DNA of 64,000 nt from Arthrobacter terricola (GTDB lineage Bacteria; Actinomycetota; Actinomycetes; Actinomycetales; Micrococcaceae), in assembly GCF_004354015.1 (NCBI RefSeq), contig NZ_SMRU01000001.1:62001-126000 (forward strand), given 5' to 3'. The translations under genes were made by a program, and so were the position numbers. Under the pieces are notes generated by a model. It searched no databases. It was given only the letters and a program-made list of their open reading frames with translations, and had not been told where the DNA came from. Below, piece after piece: positions 1 through 8,342 of this stretch; position 1 is the stretch's first letter; each line of letters begins with the position of its first letter.

Positions 1-1096
1 CAAGGGTGAGGAGTTCGACCCCGGCGGAAAGCGGGAGCGACCGGGCGGGGAGGACGGGCGGCTCCTCAAGGAACTGCGGAGCGAGTTCCGGTACCTCGTC
101 GATCCCTTGTGCCTGGAGGAATTCTCGCCTGAGCGCGTGGAACTTTGGCGTGAGGGTTCCGTTTTCCGCGATCGGAGCGTCTGAATCGTAGCTGGTAACC
201 GTGGGCTGGATGCGTTTGCCGTCGTGGTTGCAGCCGGATCCCAGCCCGAAGTTCGTGCCGCCGTGCGCCATGTAGATACACACGGAGGCGTCCAGGTCCA
301 GCATTTTGCGCACTTCAGTGGCAGCATCCTCGGGGTCCCGCAGGTGATGGCGTTCTCCCCAGTGGTCGAACCAGCCGCCCCAGAACTCGACGTTGAAGAA
401 CGGCTCGCCCGGGCGGCGCCGCTGCCAGGTCGCCACGGCTTCGTCGCCGCGGCTGCCGAGGGTCGCCGTCGCCCACGTCCCCTCGATGGCGCCGCCGTCG
501 AGGTAGTAGTCGGTGCCGCCGTCGGCTGTGAACAGCAGCTCAGCGATGCCGCGCTCTTCGAGCGCGCGGCGGTTCCAGCGGAGGTACTCGTGGTCGTCTC
601 CGTAACTGCCGTATTCGTTTTCGATCTGCACGGCCACCACCGGTCCCCCGAGTGATGCCTGGCGGCTGGCGATGATGGGGAGCAGGTGGTCGAACCATTG
701 CTCCACCGCGGCGGTGAACACGGGATCGAGGCAACGCAGCCCGATCCCGGGCATCCCGGTGAGCCAGGCGGGGAATCCTCCGTTGTCCCACTCGGCGCAA
801 ATATAGGGACCGGGACGGACAATGACGTCAAGGCCTTCCTCGGCCGCAAGGTCGATGAAACGTCCGAGGTCCCGCCATCCGCTGAAATCCGGGGCGGCGT
901 CAGGACTAGGCTGGTGGAAGTTCCATGCGACGTAGGTGTCAACGGTGTTGGCACCCATCGCTTTGAGCTTGCCCAGCCGGTCCCGCCAGTGGTCCGGGTG
1001 GACCCGGAAGTAATGGATGGCTCCGGCAAGGATGCGGTAGCGTTCCCCCGAGCGGTAGAGGATGGCGTCGTGGTAGCTCAAAACGGCACTGTTCAC
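1..1096 (-). CDS. Glycoside hydrolase family 35 beta-galactosidase (3' end outside window)
   Basis: About 365 N-terminal residues are visible; the gene runs off the left edge. The open frame carries GH35 landmarks: an early AGAIHYFRVHP stretch, RPGPYICAEWDNGG, the acid/base Glu in QIENEYGSYG, and the nucleophile Glu in FNVEFWGGW. The family releases terminal beta-galactose from oligosaccharides. I chose the GTG at 1096 because a stop lies about 30 bp upstream and no other start is in between. No clear ribosome site precedes it, so leaderless translation is possible (a TACTAT box lies about 10 nt upstream). No signal peptide is seen, so it is probably cytoplasmic. It is divergent from the pirin gene, 50 bp away. 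Family call firm; exact substrate unknown. Confidence 0.88.
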   Translation of the reverse strand, partial: MNSAVLSYHDAILYRSGERYRILAGAIHYFRVHPDHWRDRLGKLKAMGANTVDTYVAWNFHQPSPDAAPDFSGWRDLGRFIDLAAEEGLDVIVRPGPYICAEWDNGGFPAWLTGMPGIGLRCLDPVFTAAVEQWFDHLLPIIASRQASLGGPVVAVQIENEYGSYGDDHEYLRWNRRALEERGIAELLFTADGGTDYYLDGGAIEGTWATATLGSRGDEAVATWQRRRPGEPFFNVEFWGGWFDHWGERHHLRDPEDAATEVRKMLDLDASVCIYMAHGGTNFGLGSGCNHDGKRIQPTVTSYDSDAPIAENGTLTPKFHALRREFLQAQGIDEVPELAPQFLEEPPVLPARSLPLSAGVELLTL

Positions 1097-1146
1097 GCGG
1101 AACAGAATAGTACATTTTCCAACATTTCAGCACATGGAGATGCATC

Positions 1147-2199
1147 GTGACCAATCTGGAAACGGCCCCGGCCGAGGAAGTCTGCCCGGCGGGCCACGTA
1201 GGCACGGGACCGTGCGTCCAATTGTGGCCTTCCCGCGACGTTCCCCTGGGCGGCGTCCGCGCCATGACGGTCTCCCGCACCCTCCCCCAGCGCGGCCTGC
1301 CGACCGTGGGCGCCTGGTGCTTCCTCGACAGCTTCGGCCCCGACCGCGTGGCAATGAGCGTCCTCCCCCACCCCCACACCGGACTCCAGACCGTCACCTG
1401 GCCGCTCCAAGGCGAAGTCCGGCACCGCGACAGCATAGGAAGCGACGTCGTGGTCCGTCCCGGCCAGTTGAACATCATGACGGCGGGCCGCGGCATTTCG
1501 CATTCCGAGTTCGCCGTCCTCCCCGCCGCCCTTCCTAAAGCGCCCGACGGCGGAGACCTCCTGCCGCAGTCCCGCGGGCTGCAGCTTTGGGTCGCCTTGC
1601 CCGACGCCGAACGGCACCGCGCGCCGTCGTTCCAGCAGGTAGTCGACTTGCCGAGAGTCATCACGGACACCTACACAGCCACCGTGCTCGTGGGCGAATT
1701 CGCGGGGCAACGCTCCCCCGCCGTCATGTTCAGCCCGATCGTCGGCGTCGAAATCTCGGCGTCAGGCAGTATCGACGTGCCCTTGGACCCCACCTTCGAA
1801 CATGCTGTCCTCGTCCTTGACGGCTCCGCTGCGATCGACGGCCAAACGGTCGATCCCGGCCCCTTGGCGTTCCTCGGCGCGGGCCGGGACGCGCTTCACC
1901 TCGACGCGAACCCGGGAACGCTCTTCATGCTCCTCGGCGGTGAACCCTTCGAGGAGGACGTGCTGATGTGGTGGAACTTCGTGGGCCGGACGCACGAAGA
2001 AGTGGAACAAGCGCGCGAGGACTGGGAAGCACAAGCCTCCCTCAGCGACGAGGAAGCCCGCTCCGCCCGTTTCGGCCGCGTCAGTGGCCACGGCCCGGAC
2101 GCCGGGGCCGAAGCCGGACGTATTCCCGCGCCTCCCATGCCGGCGGTCCAGCTCAAGCCTAGGACCAGGGCACGGTCCCAAGAGGAGCTCCAGGGCTAG
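1147..2199 (+). CDS. Pirin family protein
   Basis: The 350-residue protein is a two-cupin pirin. The four expected metal ligands are visible in the N-terminal cupin: His75 and His77 in HPHTG, then His119 and Glu121 in GRGISHSE. Bacterial pirins bind iron, and some act as quercetin dioxygenases or interact with metabolic enzymes; which applies here cannot be told. The GTG start has a GGAGA ribosome site about 8 nt upstream. The C-terminal tail after about residue 280 is charged and of low complexity. The stop codon overlaps that of the convergent kinase gene. Confidence 0.85.
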   Translation: MTNLETAPAEEVCPAGHVGTGPCVQLWPSRDVPLGGVRAMTVSRTLPQRGLPTVGAWCFLDSFGPDRVAMSVLPHPHTGLQTVTWPLQGEVRHRDSIGSDVVVRPGQLNIMTAGRGISHSEFAVLPAALPKAPDGGDLLPQSRGLQLWVALPDAERHRAPSFQQVVDLPRVITDTYTATVLVGEFAGQRSPAVMFSPIVGVEISASGSIDVPLDPTFEHAVLVLDGSAAIDGQTVDPGPLAFLGAGRDALHLDANPGTLFMLLGGEPFEEDVLMWWNFVGRTHEEVEQAREDWEAQASLSDEEARSARFGRVSGHGPDAGAEAGRIPAPPMPAVQLKPRTRARSQEELQG

Positions 2200-3116
2200 G
2201 GCAGCTCCGCCACGATCCGCAGGACACCGAATACGGGTTCTTGGTCGAGAACCCGTACGTCGGTGATCCCGTGGGCGGCAAGCCCGGCACGGAACGCTGC
2301 CTGCAACGGCTCCACGTTCATGCCGAGGCCGCCACCCAGGATGACAGGCCCGTCCAAGCCCAGCTGCCGCACAGGCTGCGCCGCCAATTCCGCGAGGTCA
2401 CGCCCGGCCTGGTCCAGCAATTGGCGGCTCACGTCGAGTCCGGCCTTCGCTGTTTCGACAACGGTCGCCGCCCGCTGGGCCCAGTAGCGCCGGCCGGTCT
2501 CCTTCGAATGGAACAGTGCGATGAGTTCGTTGGGATCGTCCACGCCGCAGGAATCAAGGAGCGCCACAGTGAGGGCGTCCGGTTCGAGGCCCTTGTTCAT
2601 CCGGCGGAGGCTGTGACGCACGGCTTCCCTGCCGAGCCAGTAGCCACTGCCTTCATCGCCCAGGAGGAAGCCCCACCCGCCGGCGCGGGCTTCGACGCCG
2701 TCGGCATTTTTCCCCCACGCCGCGGAACCGGTCCCCGCGATGACGGCCACCCCGGTGCTCGCCCTGCCCGCCGCGAGCAGCAATTGCGAATCATGGACCA
2801 CTGTGACCTGCGCCCCGGGAACATGGGGCTCGATCAACTCGGCGAGCGCACGAGCGTCTGCTTCGGTGTCTATTCCACCCGCGCCTGCCAACACGCGGTC
2901 AACAGCACCGCCGCCGATCATGGCAAAGAGCTCGGCGAGGCTCTTCTCCGCGGCTTCGCGCGTGACGTTCTGGACGTTGGAACTGCCCGTACTTTCGTCC
3001 CGGACCGGTATTCCGTCCTCGAACCGTACGCCGCGGGTCTTCGTACCACCGATGTCCAGCCCGATGACCGTGACCGGACGAGCACCTTCTTCTACTGTCT
3101 CCACGTCTGTATTCAC
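2196..3116 (-). CDS. BadF/BadG-type ATPase family sugar kinase, N-acetylglucosamine kinase-like
   Basis: This 306-residue protein has the ASKHA kinase fold of the BcrAD/BadFG family as found in NAGK-like kinases. The phosphate-1 loop DIGGTKTR is near the N-terminus, the phosphate-2 loop GTGSAAWG near residue 130, GWGFLLGDEGSGYWLG follows, and the adenosine loop ILGGGLGMN is near the C-terminus. It probably phosphorylates an amino sugar such as GlcNAc, which is inference from the family. The frame allows a TTG start at 3122; the GTG at 3116 is preferred but unproven. It converges with pirin, and the LysR gene lies 49 bp upstream on the same strand. Confidence 0.8.
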   Translation of the reverse strand: MNTDVETVEEGARPVTVIGLDIGGTKTRGVRFEDGIPVRDESTGSSNVQNVTREAAEKSLAELFAMIGGGAVDRVLAGAGGIDTEADARALAELIEPHVPGAQVTVVHDSQLLLAAGRASTGVAVIAGTGSAAWGKNADGVEARAGGWGFLLGDEGSGYWLGREAVRHSLRRMNKGLEPDALTVALLDSCGVDDPNELIALFHSKETGRRYWAQRAATVVETAKAGLDVSRQLLDQAGRDLAELAAQPVRQLGLDGPVILGGGLGMNVEPLQAAFRAGLAAHGITDVRVLDQEPVFGVLRIVAELP

Positions 3117-3165
3117 GACCAAAAGAGTAACGCGCGGCTTCTCGCTGGCCCTACTTGCTTTGGTC

Positions 3166-4140
3166 CTACTCGCTTTGGGACCGCGCTTTCACGAGGCCCG
3201 CGAGCAAACCCGGTCCTTCGGAAAGCACGAGTTCGCGGAAAAGCCGCACGGGGTCGGGCTCCTTGCGGCGTTCCCGCCACGCAATTCCGATCTCCCGGAA
3301 GGCGAACGGCGATTCGAGCGAAACCTCCACCCAGCCAAGATCCGTGGATTCCAGGACTCCTTGGGGCCCGGGTCCGAGCCCGCCAGGGGGAAGGATGCTG
3401 TACCCCAGCCCCGCGGAAACCAAGCCCCGGATGGTGTGCGAGTCCTGGCTTTCGAAGGCAACCCGGGGCCTGAACCCTGCATCTCGGAAAATCGCATCGG
3501 TCAGCGAGCGCAGGCCGTAACCCGGGCCCATGGAGACGAACGGTTCGAACCTCAACTCGGAAAGCCGGACGCTCGCGCGTTCCGCCAGCGGGTGGCGGTG
3601 ATGGAGCACGAGCCTCAACGGCTCCTTGTACAGCGCCGCCGAGCCGAGGTTCCTCCCGGGGCCGGCAACGGGAGCCGTGAGCGCGAAATCAGCGTCGCCG
3701 GCGGTGAGCAGGTCCAGGCACGCCGCACGCGCTCCCTGGCTGAGTTCAAACGCCGTTGATGGGTGCCGGCTGCGGAAAGCGCTCATCAGGAGGGGCAGGG
3801 TTGCCTCGCCGAAGGTGTGCTGGAAGGTCACCGCGATGCGTCCGCGGACTACGTCCGATTCGTGGCGGACGGTGTCCAATCCGGCCTGGACATCCGCGAG
3901 CGCGGACTCGATGTAGGGAAGGAGGCTTTTGGCGGCTTGAGTCAGCCGAACCCCACGGCCTTCGCGCACCAGCAACTCGATTCCGACGACGGCGCTCGCC
4001 CGGGCCAGCGCCCGGCTCACCGTGGACTGGGGTACTCCGAGCAGCTCCGCCGTTTCTGTGATGTGTTCGGTCCGGCCCAGCTCAGCGAGCAAAGGCAACA
4101 GGGGAAGCAACTGGACCAGTTGCTTGTGTTCGATGTCCAT
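3166..4140 (-). CDS. LysR family transcriptional regulator
   Basis: The protein is 324 residues long, usual for LysR. The N-terminal winged helix-turn-helix includes LGVPQSTVSRALARASAVVG and the following VREGRGVRLTQAA. The rest is the two-lobed ligand-binding domain. I prefer the ATG at 4140 because GGAGG precedes it at good spacing; a GTG 12 bp upstream is possible. It is divergent from an MFS exporter about 105 bp away, the classic layout in which a LysR protein controls its neighbour. The ligand is unknown. Confidence 0.9.
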   Translation of the reverse strand: MDIEHKQLVQLLPLLPLLAELGRTEHITETAELLGVPQSTVSRALARASAVVGIELLVREGRGVRLTQAAKSLLPYIESALADVQAGLDTVRHESDVVRGRIAVTFQHTFGEATLPLLMSAFRSRHPSTAFELSQGARAACLDLLTAGDADFALTAPVAGPGRNLGSAALYKEPLRLVLHHRHPLAERASVRLSELRFEPFVSMGPGYGLRSLTDAIFRDAGFRPRVAFESQDSHTIRGLVSAGLGYSILPPGGLGPGPQGVLESTDLGWVEVSLESPFAFREIGIAWRERRKEPDPVRLFRELVLSEGPGLLAGLVKARSQSE

Positions 4141-4189
4141 CCAGCCCTCCACAATCCCGTCGCGGCAAAATTCATCCGAAACTGCTATT

Positions 4190-4219
4190 AATCATAGTCA
4201 AATCATGCATTGGAATCAT
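4190..4219. promoter_or_regulatory. AATCAT triple repeat in the LysR/MFS divergent promoter region
   Basis: Three direct copies of AATCAT start at 4190, 4201 and 4214, roughly one helical turn apart, between the two divergent genes. An ATGCAT palindrome lies at 4204-4209. The array is a plausible binding region for the adjacent LysR regulator, by inference from position. Confidence 0.4.
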
Positions 4220-4246
4220 CACTCGCCCTCGCCGTACCGTGGATGG

Positions 4247-5503
4247 GTGAGCACAAGCACCGCATCTCGAAGCACTACTGAGCCGGAGTGGGAAGGCCAC
4301 CTCAAGGGGTCCACCGCGTACCGCAGGATCCTCGCAGGCCTAGCGCTCGCCGGCGTCGCGACGTTCGCACAGTTGTACTCCACGCAGGCAGTGCTGCCGC
4401 TCATGGCCAACGAACTGCAAATCTCAGCCTCGGAGGCCGCCCTCACGATTTCCCTGGCCACCGTAGGCCTCGCGTTGACGGTGCTGCCGTGGTCCTTCCT
4501 GGCGGACAGGATCGGCCGGGTGCGGGCGATGACAATCGGCATCGCCGCAGCCACGGTCCTCGGCCTCCTGGTCCCCCTTGCCCCTACCTTTCCGCTCGTT
4601 CTCGCCTTGAGGGCGTTGGAAGGCATGGCTTTGGGTGGAATCCCTGCCATCGCAATCGCGTACCTGAACGAGGAAGTCAGCAAGGTCCACTCCGCCCTCG
4701 CCGCCGGAAGCTACGTCGCCGGAACCACGCTGGGCGGTCTTTCCGGCCGTTTGCTTGCCGGTCCCGTGGGTGAGTTGTGGGGTTGGCGCGCCGCTGCCCT
4801 ATCGGTTTCGGTCCTGGCCGCTGTTTCCGCGGTGTTGTTCCTCCTGCTGGTTCCGAAGCCACGCCGGTTCACGCCGAGTGCCGCCGGTGGTTTGCGCGGT
4901 GCCCTGAAGACGCTGTCCGCGCATTCTTCCAATCCGCGGCTTCTTGCCCTGTACATCCAGGCGTTCCTGTTGATGGGCGGCTTCGTCGCCGTCTACAACT
5001 ACCTCGGCTTCCGCCTCCACGCCGAACCCTTCGGCCTCCCCGCAACAGTCGTGAGCTTGATCTTCCTCGCCTACCTGTCCGGCACAGTGAGCTCGCGGTG
5101 GGGCGCCGGGCTATCCATGCGCTTCGGCCGCCGCACGGTATTACTCGCCGGCATCGCCATGATGACCTTGGGGCTTGGACTCACTCTGTGGAACAACATT
5201 GCGGCGGTCCTCGCCGGCCTGGTGGTCTTCACTGGCGGCTTCTTCGCAGCCCACAGCATCGGCTCCGGCTGGACGGGCATCATCGCGAGCACGGGGCGTG
5301 CGCAGGCCGCTTCCCTCTACAACCTTTCCTACTACCTGGGTTCCAGCGTCATCGGTTGGGCCGGAGGACTTGCCTTCCAGGCATTCGGCTGGGCAGCCCT
5401 CGCGTGGACCGTCATCGCACTGGGGTGCACGACGGCGGTGATCACCGCCGTCGTGCACCGCTCCCCCGTCCGCGAGTCCGCCGTCGTCGTCCCTTCCGCG
5501 TAA
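4247..5503 (+). CDS. MFS transporter, YnfM-like exporter
   Basis: A 12-helix major facilitator protein of about 418 residues. The N-terminal stretch LAGVATFAQLYSTQAVLPL resembles YnfM/Bcr-type drug or metabolite exporters. The signature loop after TM2 reads DRIGRVRAM and TM5 carries GSYVAGTTLGGLSGR. The GTG at 4247 gives a short hydrophilic leader; an ATG at 4205 is also in frame. It is divergent from LysR and probably its target. The gene ends 3 bp before the convergent aquaglyceroporin gene, and a 36-bp palindrome lies inside its 3' end. Substrate unknown. Confidence 0.87.
   Translation: MSTSTASRSTTEPEWEGHLKGSTAYRRILAGLALAGVATFAQLYSTQAVLPLMANELQISASEAALTISLATVGLALTVLPWSFLADRIGRVRAMTIGIAAATVLGLLVPLAPTFPLVLALRALEGMALGGIPAIAIAYLNEEVSKVHSALAAGSYVAGTTLGGLSGRLLAGPVGELWGWRAAALSVSVLAAVSAVLFLLLVPKPRRFTPSAAGGLRGALKTLSAHSSNPRLLALYIQAFLLMGGFVAVYNYLGFRLHAEPFGLPATVVSLIFLAYLSGTVSSRWGAGLSMRFGRRTVLLAGIAMMTLGLGLTLWNNIAAVLAGLVVFTGGFFAAHSIGSGWTGIIASTGRAQAASLYNLSYYLGSSVIGWAGGLAFQAFGWAALAWTVIALGCTTAVITAVVHRSPVRESAVVVPSA
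5424..5459. repeat. Perfect 36-bp palindrome inside the MFS 3' end
   Basis: Two 18-nt halves are exact reverse complements, centred on GATC between 5441 and 5442. They encode the last membrane segment of the exporter (around TAVITAVVH). Only about 45 bp separate it from the stop codon and the convergent gene. It could fold in either transcript and might act as a bidirectional terminator where intergenic space is lacking. Confidence 0.6.
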
Positions 5504-5506
5504 CTC

Positions 5507-6466
5507 CTAGCTCTCCGCCGCCTGGACGTCATCGACGCCGGTACGGCCCGGAGGCGGTTCTTCCGCGAGCCGCGCCCGCGCGTGCAGGACGTCACCGATG
5601 AACCAGTCGTAAATCACGACGCCGATTATGCCGCCCACGAGGGGACCGACGATCGGCACCCAGAAGTACCAGCTGAATGATCCGTCCACCGTTCCCGGAA
5701 GCGCCGTGTTTCCCCATCCTGCCAACCAGGCGAACAGCCTCGGGCCGAAGTCACGGGCCGGGTTGATCGCATAGCCGGCGTTCGCGCCGATCGACATACC
5801 GATCGCCGCGACGGCCAGGCCGATCATGAACGGGCCGAGGTTCGCCTGGACAGCCGTATTGCGCAGGTCGATGATTGCCACCACGAACATGACGAGGAAG
5901 GCCGTGCCCGCAATCTGGTCGATCAGTGGGCCTACCGGATTTCCATGGAAGTACGGCGCCGGGAAAGTCGCGAAAATTGAATACGTCGCGAGCCCCTTCG
6001 GATCGCCCCGTCCAGTGCCGACGGCCTTGTTGTAGGCGTCAATGGCGTCGTGATACAGCAGGTACACCAAGGCGGCGCCGGCGAAGGCACCGACCACTTG
6101 GGCAACGATGTAAGGCCCTACCTTCTTCCACGGAAATTTCCTCCGTACGGCGAAAGCCACCGTCACGGCCGGGTTGATGTGGGCGCCGCTCACTCCGCCT
6201 CCGACGTAGATCGCCAGCGTCACCGCCAGGGCCCATCCCCACGTGATCAACAGCCAGTCACCGGCCGCCTCGAAGATCGTAGTGGGTGTGGCTGCCCTGC
6301 CCGAGCCGGGCAAAGCGGCGACCGCCATGGCCACAACTCCGTCACCGAAGGAGATCAAGACAAACGTGCCGAGAAACTCCGCAAGGAGTTCGCCCCAGGT
6401 GCCTCCCAATTGCTTGAGGCCGCTCCCGTGGCGGACCGCATTCCGTAGTGGACTGATATCACTCAT
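5507..6466 (-). CDS. MIP family channel, aquaglyceroporin / glycerol facilitator
   Basis: The protein has 319 residues, six membrane segments and two half-helix NPA motifs: SGAHINPAVT in the first half and AINPARDFGPR in the second. The Asp directly after the second NPAR is typical of glycerol-conducting rather than water-only channels. Passive uptake of glycerol or similar polyols is therefore likely. Length and the long first periplasmic loop fit actinobacterial GlpF-type channels. No glycerol kinase is adjacent, and glpD lies 52 kb away. A second, different MIP channel is in the arsenic locus. Confidence 0.88.
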   Translation of the reverse strand: MSDISPLRNAVRHGSGLKQLGGTWGELLAEFLGTFVLISFGDGVVAMAVAALPGSGRAATPTTIFEAAGDWLLITWGWALAVTLAIYVGGGVSGAHINPAVTVAFAVRRKFPWKKVGPYIVAQVVGAFAGAALVYLLYHDAIDAYNKAVGTGRGDPKGLATYSIFATFPAPYFHGNPVGPLIDQIAGTAFLVMFVVAIIDLRNTAVQANLGPFMIGLAVAAIGMSIGANAGYAINPARDFGPRLFAWLAGWGNTALPGTVDGSFSWYFWVPIVGPLVGGIIGVVIYDWFIGDVLHARARLAEEPPPGRTGVDDVQAAES

Positions 6467-6756
6467 CCCTAGTGCCTCCCCGAGTCATCTTATTCACCAT
6501 TGGAATTGACAACCCCAGTGAATTCATGCTATTGCGACTGCGCCCGGATAGCCATGGCTCACGCACAGGTCCTGGCAGACGCCCTGGAGGGCCGGGCGGG
6601 ACGGAATTGCTACACGCGCAAGTCGCGCAATCAGCCTCCGCAACCTGCTTGACGTAGGATTCCAGAGACGCCCCGCTAGCGCGGGTCGCGGGCCCCTCCG
6701 TCGCCGCTACAGCACACAAGGAACGATTCGCCGGAAAATTGGGTGTGAATCTCCCT

Positions 6757-6822
6757 AAAATTCGGAATTTTGAGTTCGAAATAAATGGGATATGCGGAAA
6801 GTGCCGTCTATGATGAATAGAC
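6757..6822. promoter_or_regulatory. Two palindromes upstream of the Lrp-type regulator
   Basis: The 375-bp gap 6467-6841 contains no convincing gene. It holds two clean inverted repeats: AAAATTC-G-GAATTTT at 6757-6771 and GTCTAT-N5-ATAGAC at 6806-6822. The second ends 19 bp before the start codon of the Lrp-like gene. Both are reasonable autoregulatory or ligand-responsive operator sites, by inference from symmetry and position. I saw nothing else in the gap. Confidence 0.5.
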
Positions 6823-6841
6823 AGTGCTTTCAGGAGGATCC

Positions 6842-7345
6842 GTGACCACCACCCCGAAGAATGTTCGCCCCGTCGGGATGAGCGAACCATTGGACGCGAT
6901 CGACGAGCGTATCCTCGCGGCACTGGTTGACGATGCACGCATCTCCAACAAGCAATTGGCGGAACTCGTGGGCATCGCACCCTCCACGGCCCTCATGCGT
7001 ACGCGTTCGCTTTCCGAGCGCGGGATCATCGAAGGTTTCGAAGCGATCCTGAGCCTTCCGGCCATCGGACGATCGGTGCAAGCGCTCATCGCTGTCCGCC
7101 TGCGCGCCCACGACCGCGACCAGATTGATCGCTTCACGGCCCGCGTCCCCGCCCTTCCCGCCGTCATCTCCACGTTCCACACTTCAGGTTCCGTGGACTA
7201 CCTGCTGCACATCGCCGTCGCAAACACGGACGACCTCCGCGACTGGGTCCTGGACAACCTCGCTACCGATCCCGTGGTGGGCCACACGGAGACAACCCTT
7301 GTCTTCGAGCACATCCAAGGCAACCACGGGCCCCTGCCCGAATAG
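6842..7345 (+). CDS. Lrp/AsnC family transcriptional regulator
   Basis: A 167-residue Lrp/AsnC protein. The N-terminal helix-turn-helix starts at LDAIDERILAALVDDARIS, with recognition region LVGIAPSTALMR. The C-terminal ligand-binding RAM domain includes SGSVDYLLHIAVANTDDLR. The GTG at 6842 follows a strong AGGAGG at proper spacing. It stands alone between the aquaglyceroporin and a small convergent gene; targets are unknown. Two palindromes upstream suggest autoregulation. Confidence 0.9.
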   Translation: MTTTPKNVRPVGMSEPLDAIDERILAALVDDARISNKQLAELVGIAPSTALMRTRSLSERGIIEGFEAILSLPAIGRSVQALIAVRLRAHDRDQIDRFTARVPALPAVISTFHTSGSVDYLLHIAVANTDDLRDWVLDNLATDPVVGHTETTLVFEHIQGNHGPLPE

Positions 7346-7364
7346 CTTCTTAGCGGCTGTTCCC

Positions 7365-7592
7365 TTAGCGGCGGGGCTCCAGGCCGGAGTGCGCCGCTCC
7401 GATGGCGTCCTGCCGCAAATCCGTGAGTTCCCGGCGACGCATCAAAGCCGCACGCTGCAGGCCAGGATCCACGGGCGGCACGTAGCGCCTGCGCTCGGAC
7501 CAGGAGACCAGGCTTGACCCGATTCCCGCGGCCGCCGATTCCAACATTGAGGGACGGCGATAGGTGCCGCATGATGCGGTGGCGGTGCTCAT
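7365..7592 (-). CDS. Small basic hypothetical protein (75 aa)
   Basis: I do not recognise this protein. It is 75 residues long, rich in Arg, Ser and Ala, with no membrane segment. Its ATG overlaps the stop codon of the upstream ArsR-like gene by 4 bp (ATGA), a strong sign of translational coupling and therefore of a real gene. Codon use matches its neighbours. It is probably the last gene of the MFS / ArsR-like / small-protein transcription unit. Confidence 0.6.
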   Translation of the reverse strand: MSTATASCGTYRRPSMLESAAAGIGSSLVSWSERRRYVPPVDPGLQRAALMRRRELTDLRQDAIGAAHSGLEPRR

Positions 7593-8254
7593 GACTCTTT
7601 CCCTTCGGTGATTGCTGCATGCGACTTGGCGTCGCGGGATTTCTTGTCCCCGGCCCATGCGGGGACGCCCAGGATCGGGAAGGCATTGAAATGGATCTGC
7701 ACAGGACGGGCGTCTTCCTGTTCGGGCTCGCTCCGAATTTCCTCGAGCAGCTTGTAGGCCATTGCCTCCACGGCGTGGGAATAGCGGTGGAGCTGCTCGG
7801 CGGACATACGCGCGTTCGCGGTGTTGACGATGGCAGCTTCCAGCCATTCCTCGTCAAGTGAATCCATGCCGTGGGCCATGAAATCCGCGAGGACTGACTG
7901 CCGGTTGCGTTCGAATTCACGCGTAACGAGCCGCGAAGCCTCCTGCGTGGCAGGCGATTGCGCCAGTTCGGGCGAGGTGATCTGGATGGCACCCTTCGGC
8001 CGCTCCCACCACCGCTCCCGCGCCGTCCCTTTACCTTCGACTTCGCGTACGAAGTCGAATTTGGCAAGCTGCCGAAGGTGGTAGCTCGTAGCGCCGCTGG
8101 ATTCGTTCAGGAGTTCGGCCAGGCTGCACGCAGTCTGCGCGCCGTAACGGGAGAGCATCTCGAGAATTTGCACCCGCAAGGGATGCGCAAGTGCCTTGAG
8201 GGACGCCGTGTCCACCTTACGGAGGGGAACGCCCGGTTCCTGAACCTTGTCCAT
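7589..8254 (-). CDS. ArsR-like winged-helix transcriptional regulator
   Basis: A 221-residue helix-turn-helix protein. Residues from about 15 to 80 form an ArsR-type winged helix: LKALAHPLRVQILEML, then ATSYHLRQLAKFDFVREV. The C-terminal 120 residues are a helical effector part seen in larger ArsR-like regulators of actinobacteria. No metal-binding cysteine cluster is visible, so a metal sensor is unlikely. The ATG at 8254 is preferred over longer in-frame starts, which would run through the operator-like palindrome at 8271-8304. The upstream MFS gene is a probable partner or target. Confidence 0.82.
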   Translation of the reverse strand: MDKVQEPGVPLRKVDTASLKALAHPLRVQILEMLSRYGAQTACSLAELLNESSGATSYHLRQLAKFDFVREVEGKGTARERWWERPKGAIQITSPELAQSPATQEASRLVTREFERNRQSVLADFMAHGMDSLDEEWLEAAIVNTANARMSAEQLHRYSHAVEAMAYKLLEEIRSEPEQEDARPVQIHFNAFPILGVPAWAGDKKSRDAKSHAAITEGKES

Positions 8255-8270
8255 GCACCAAACGGTACGC

Positions 8271-8304
8271 TTGCAAAGAAACCTTTGCAAGGATTTCTTT
8301 GCAA
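8271..8304. promoter_or_regulatory. Nested palindrome (TTGCAAAGAAA type) before the ArsR-like gene
   Basis: Perfect 11-bp arms, TTGCAAAGAAA at 8271-8281 and TTTCTTTGCAA at 8294-8304, flank a near-symmetric core CCTTTGCAAGG. Three TTTGCAA or TTGCAAA units thus repeat within 34 bp. The site is 17-50 bp upstream of the ArsR-like start codon, as expected for an autoregulatory operator binding several dimers. Confidence 0.65.
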
Positions 8305-8342
8305 ACTTATCTTTGGAACTTTTGAAAGCCCGGTGGAGCCCT

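Noticed and set aside
7589..8254. Metal-sensing ArsR
   Set aside because: No cysteine pair or other metal site; the protein is much longer than metal sensors.
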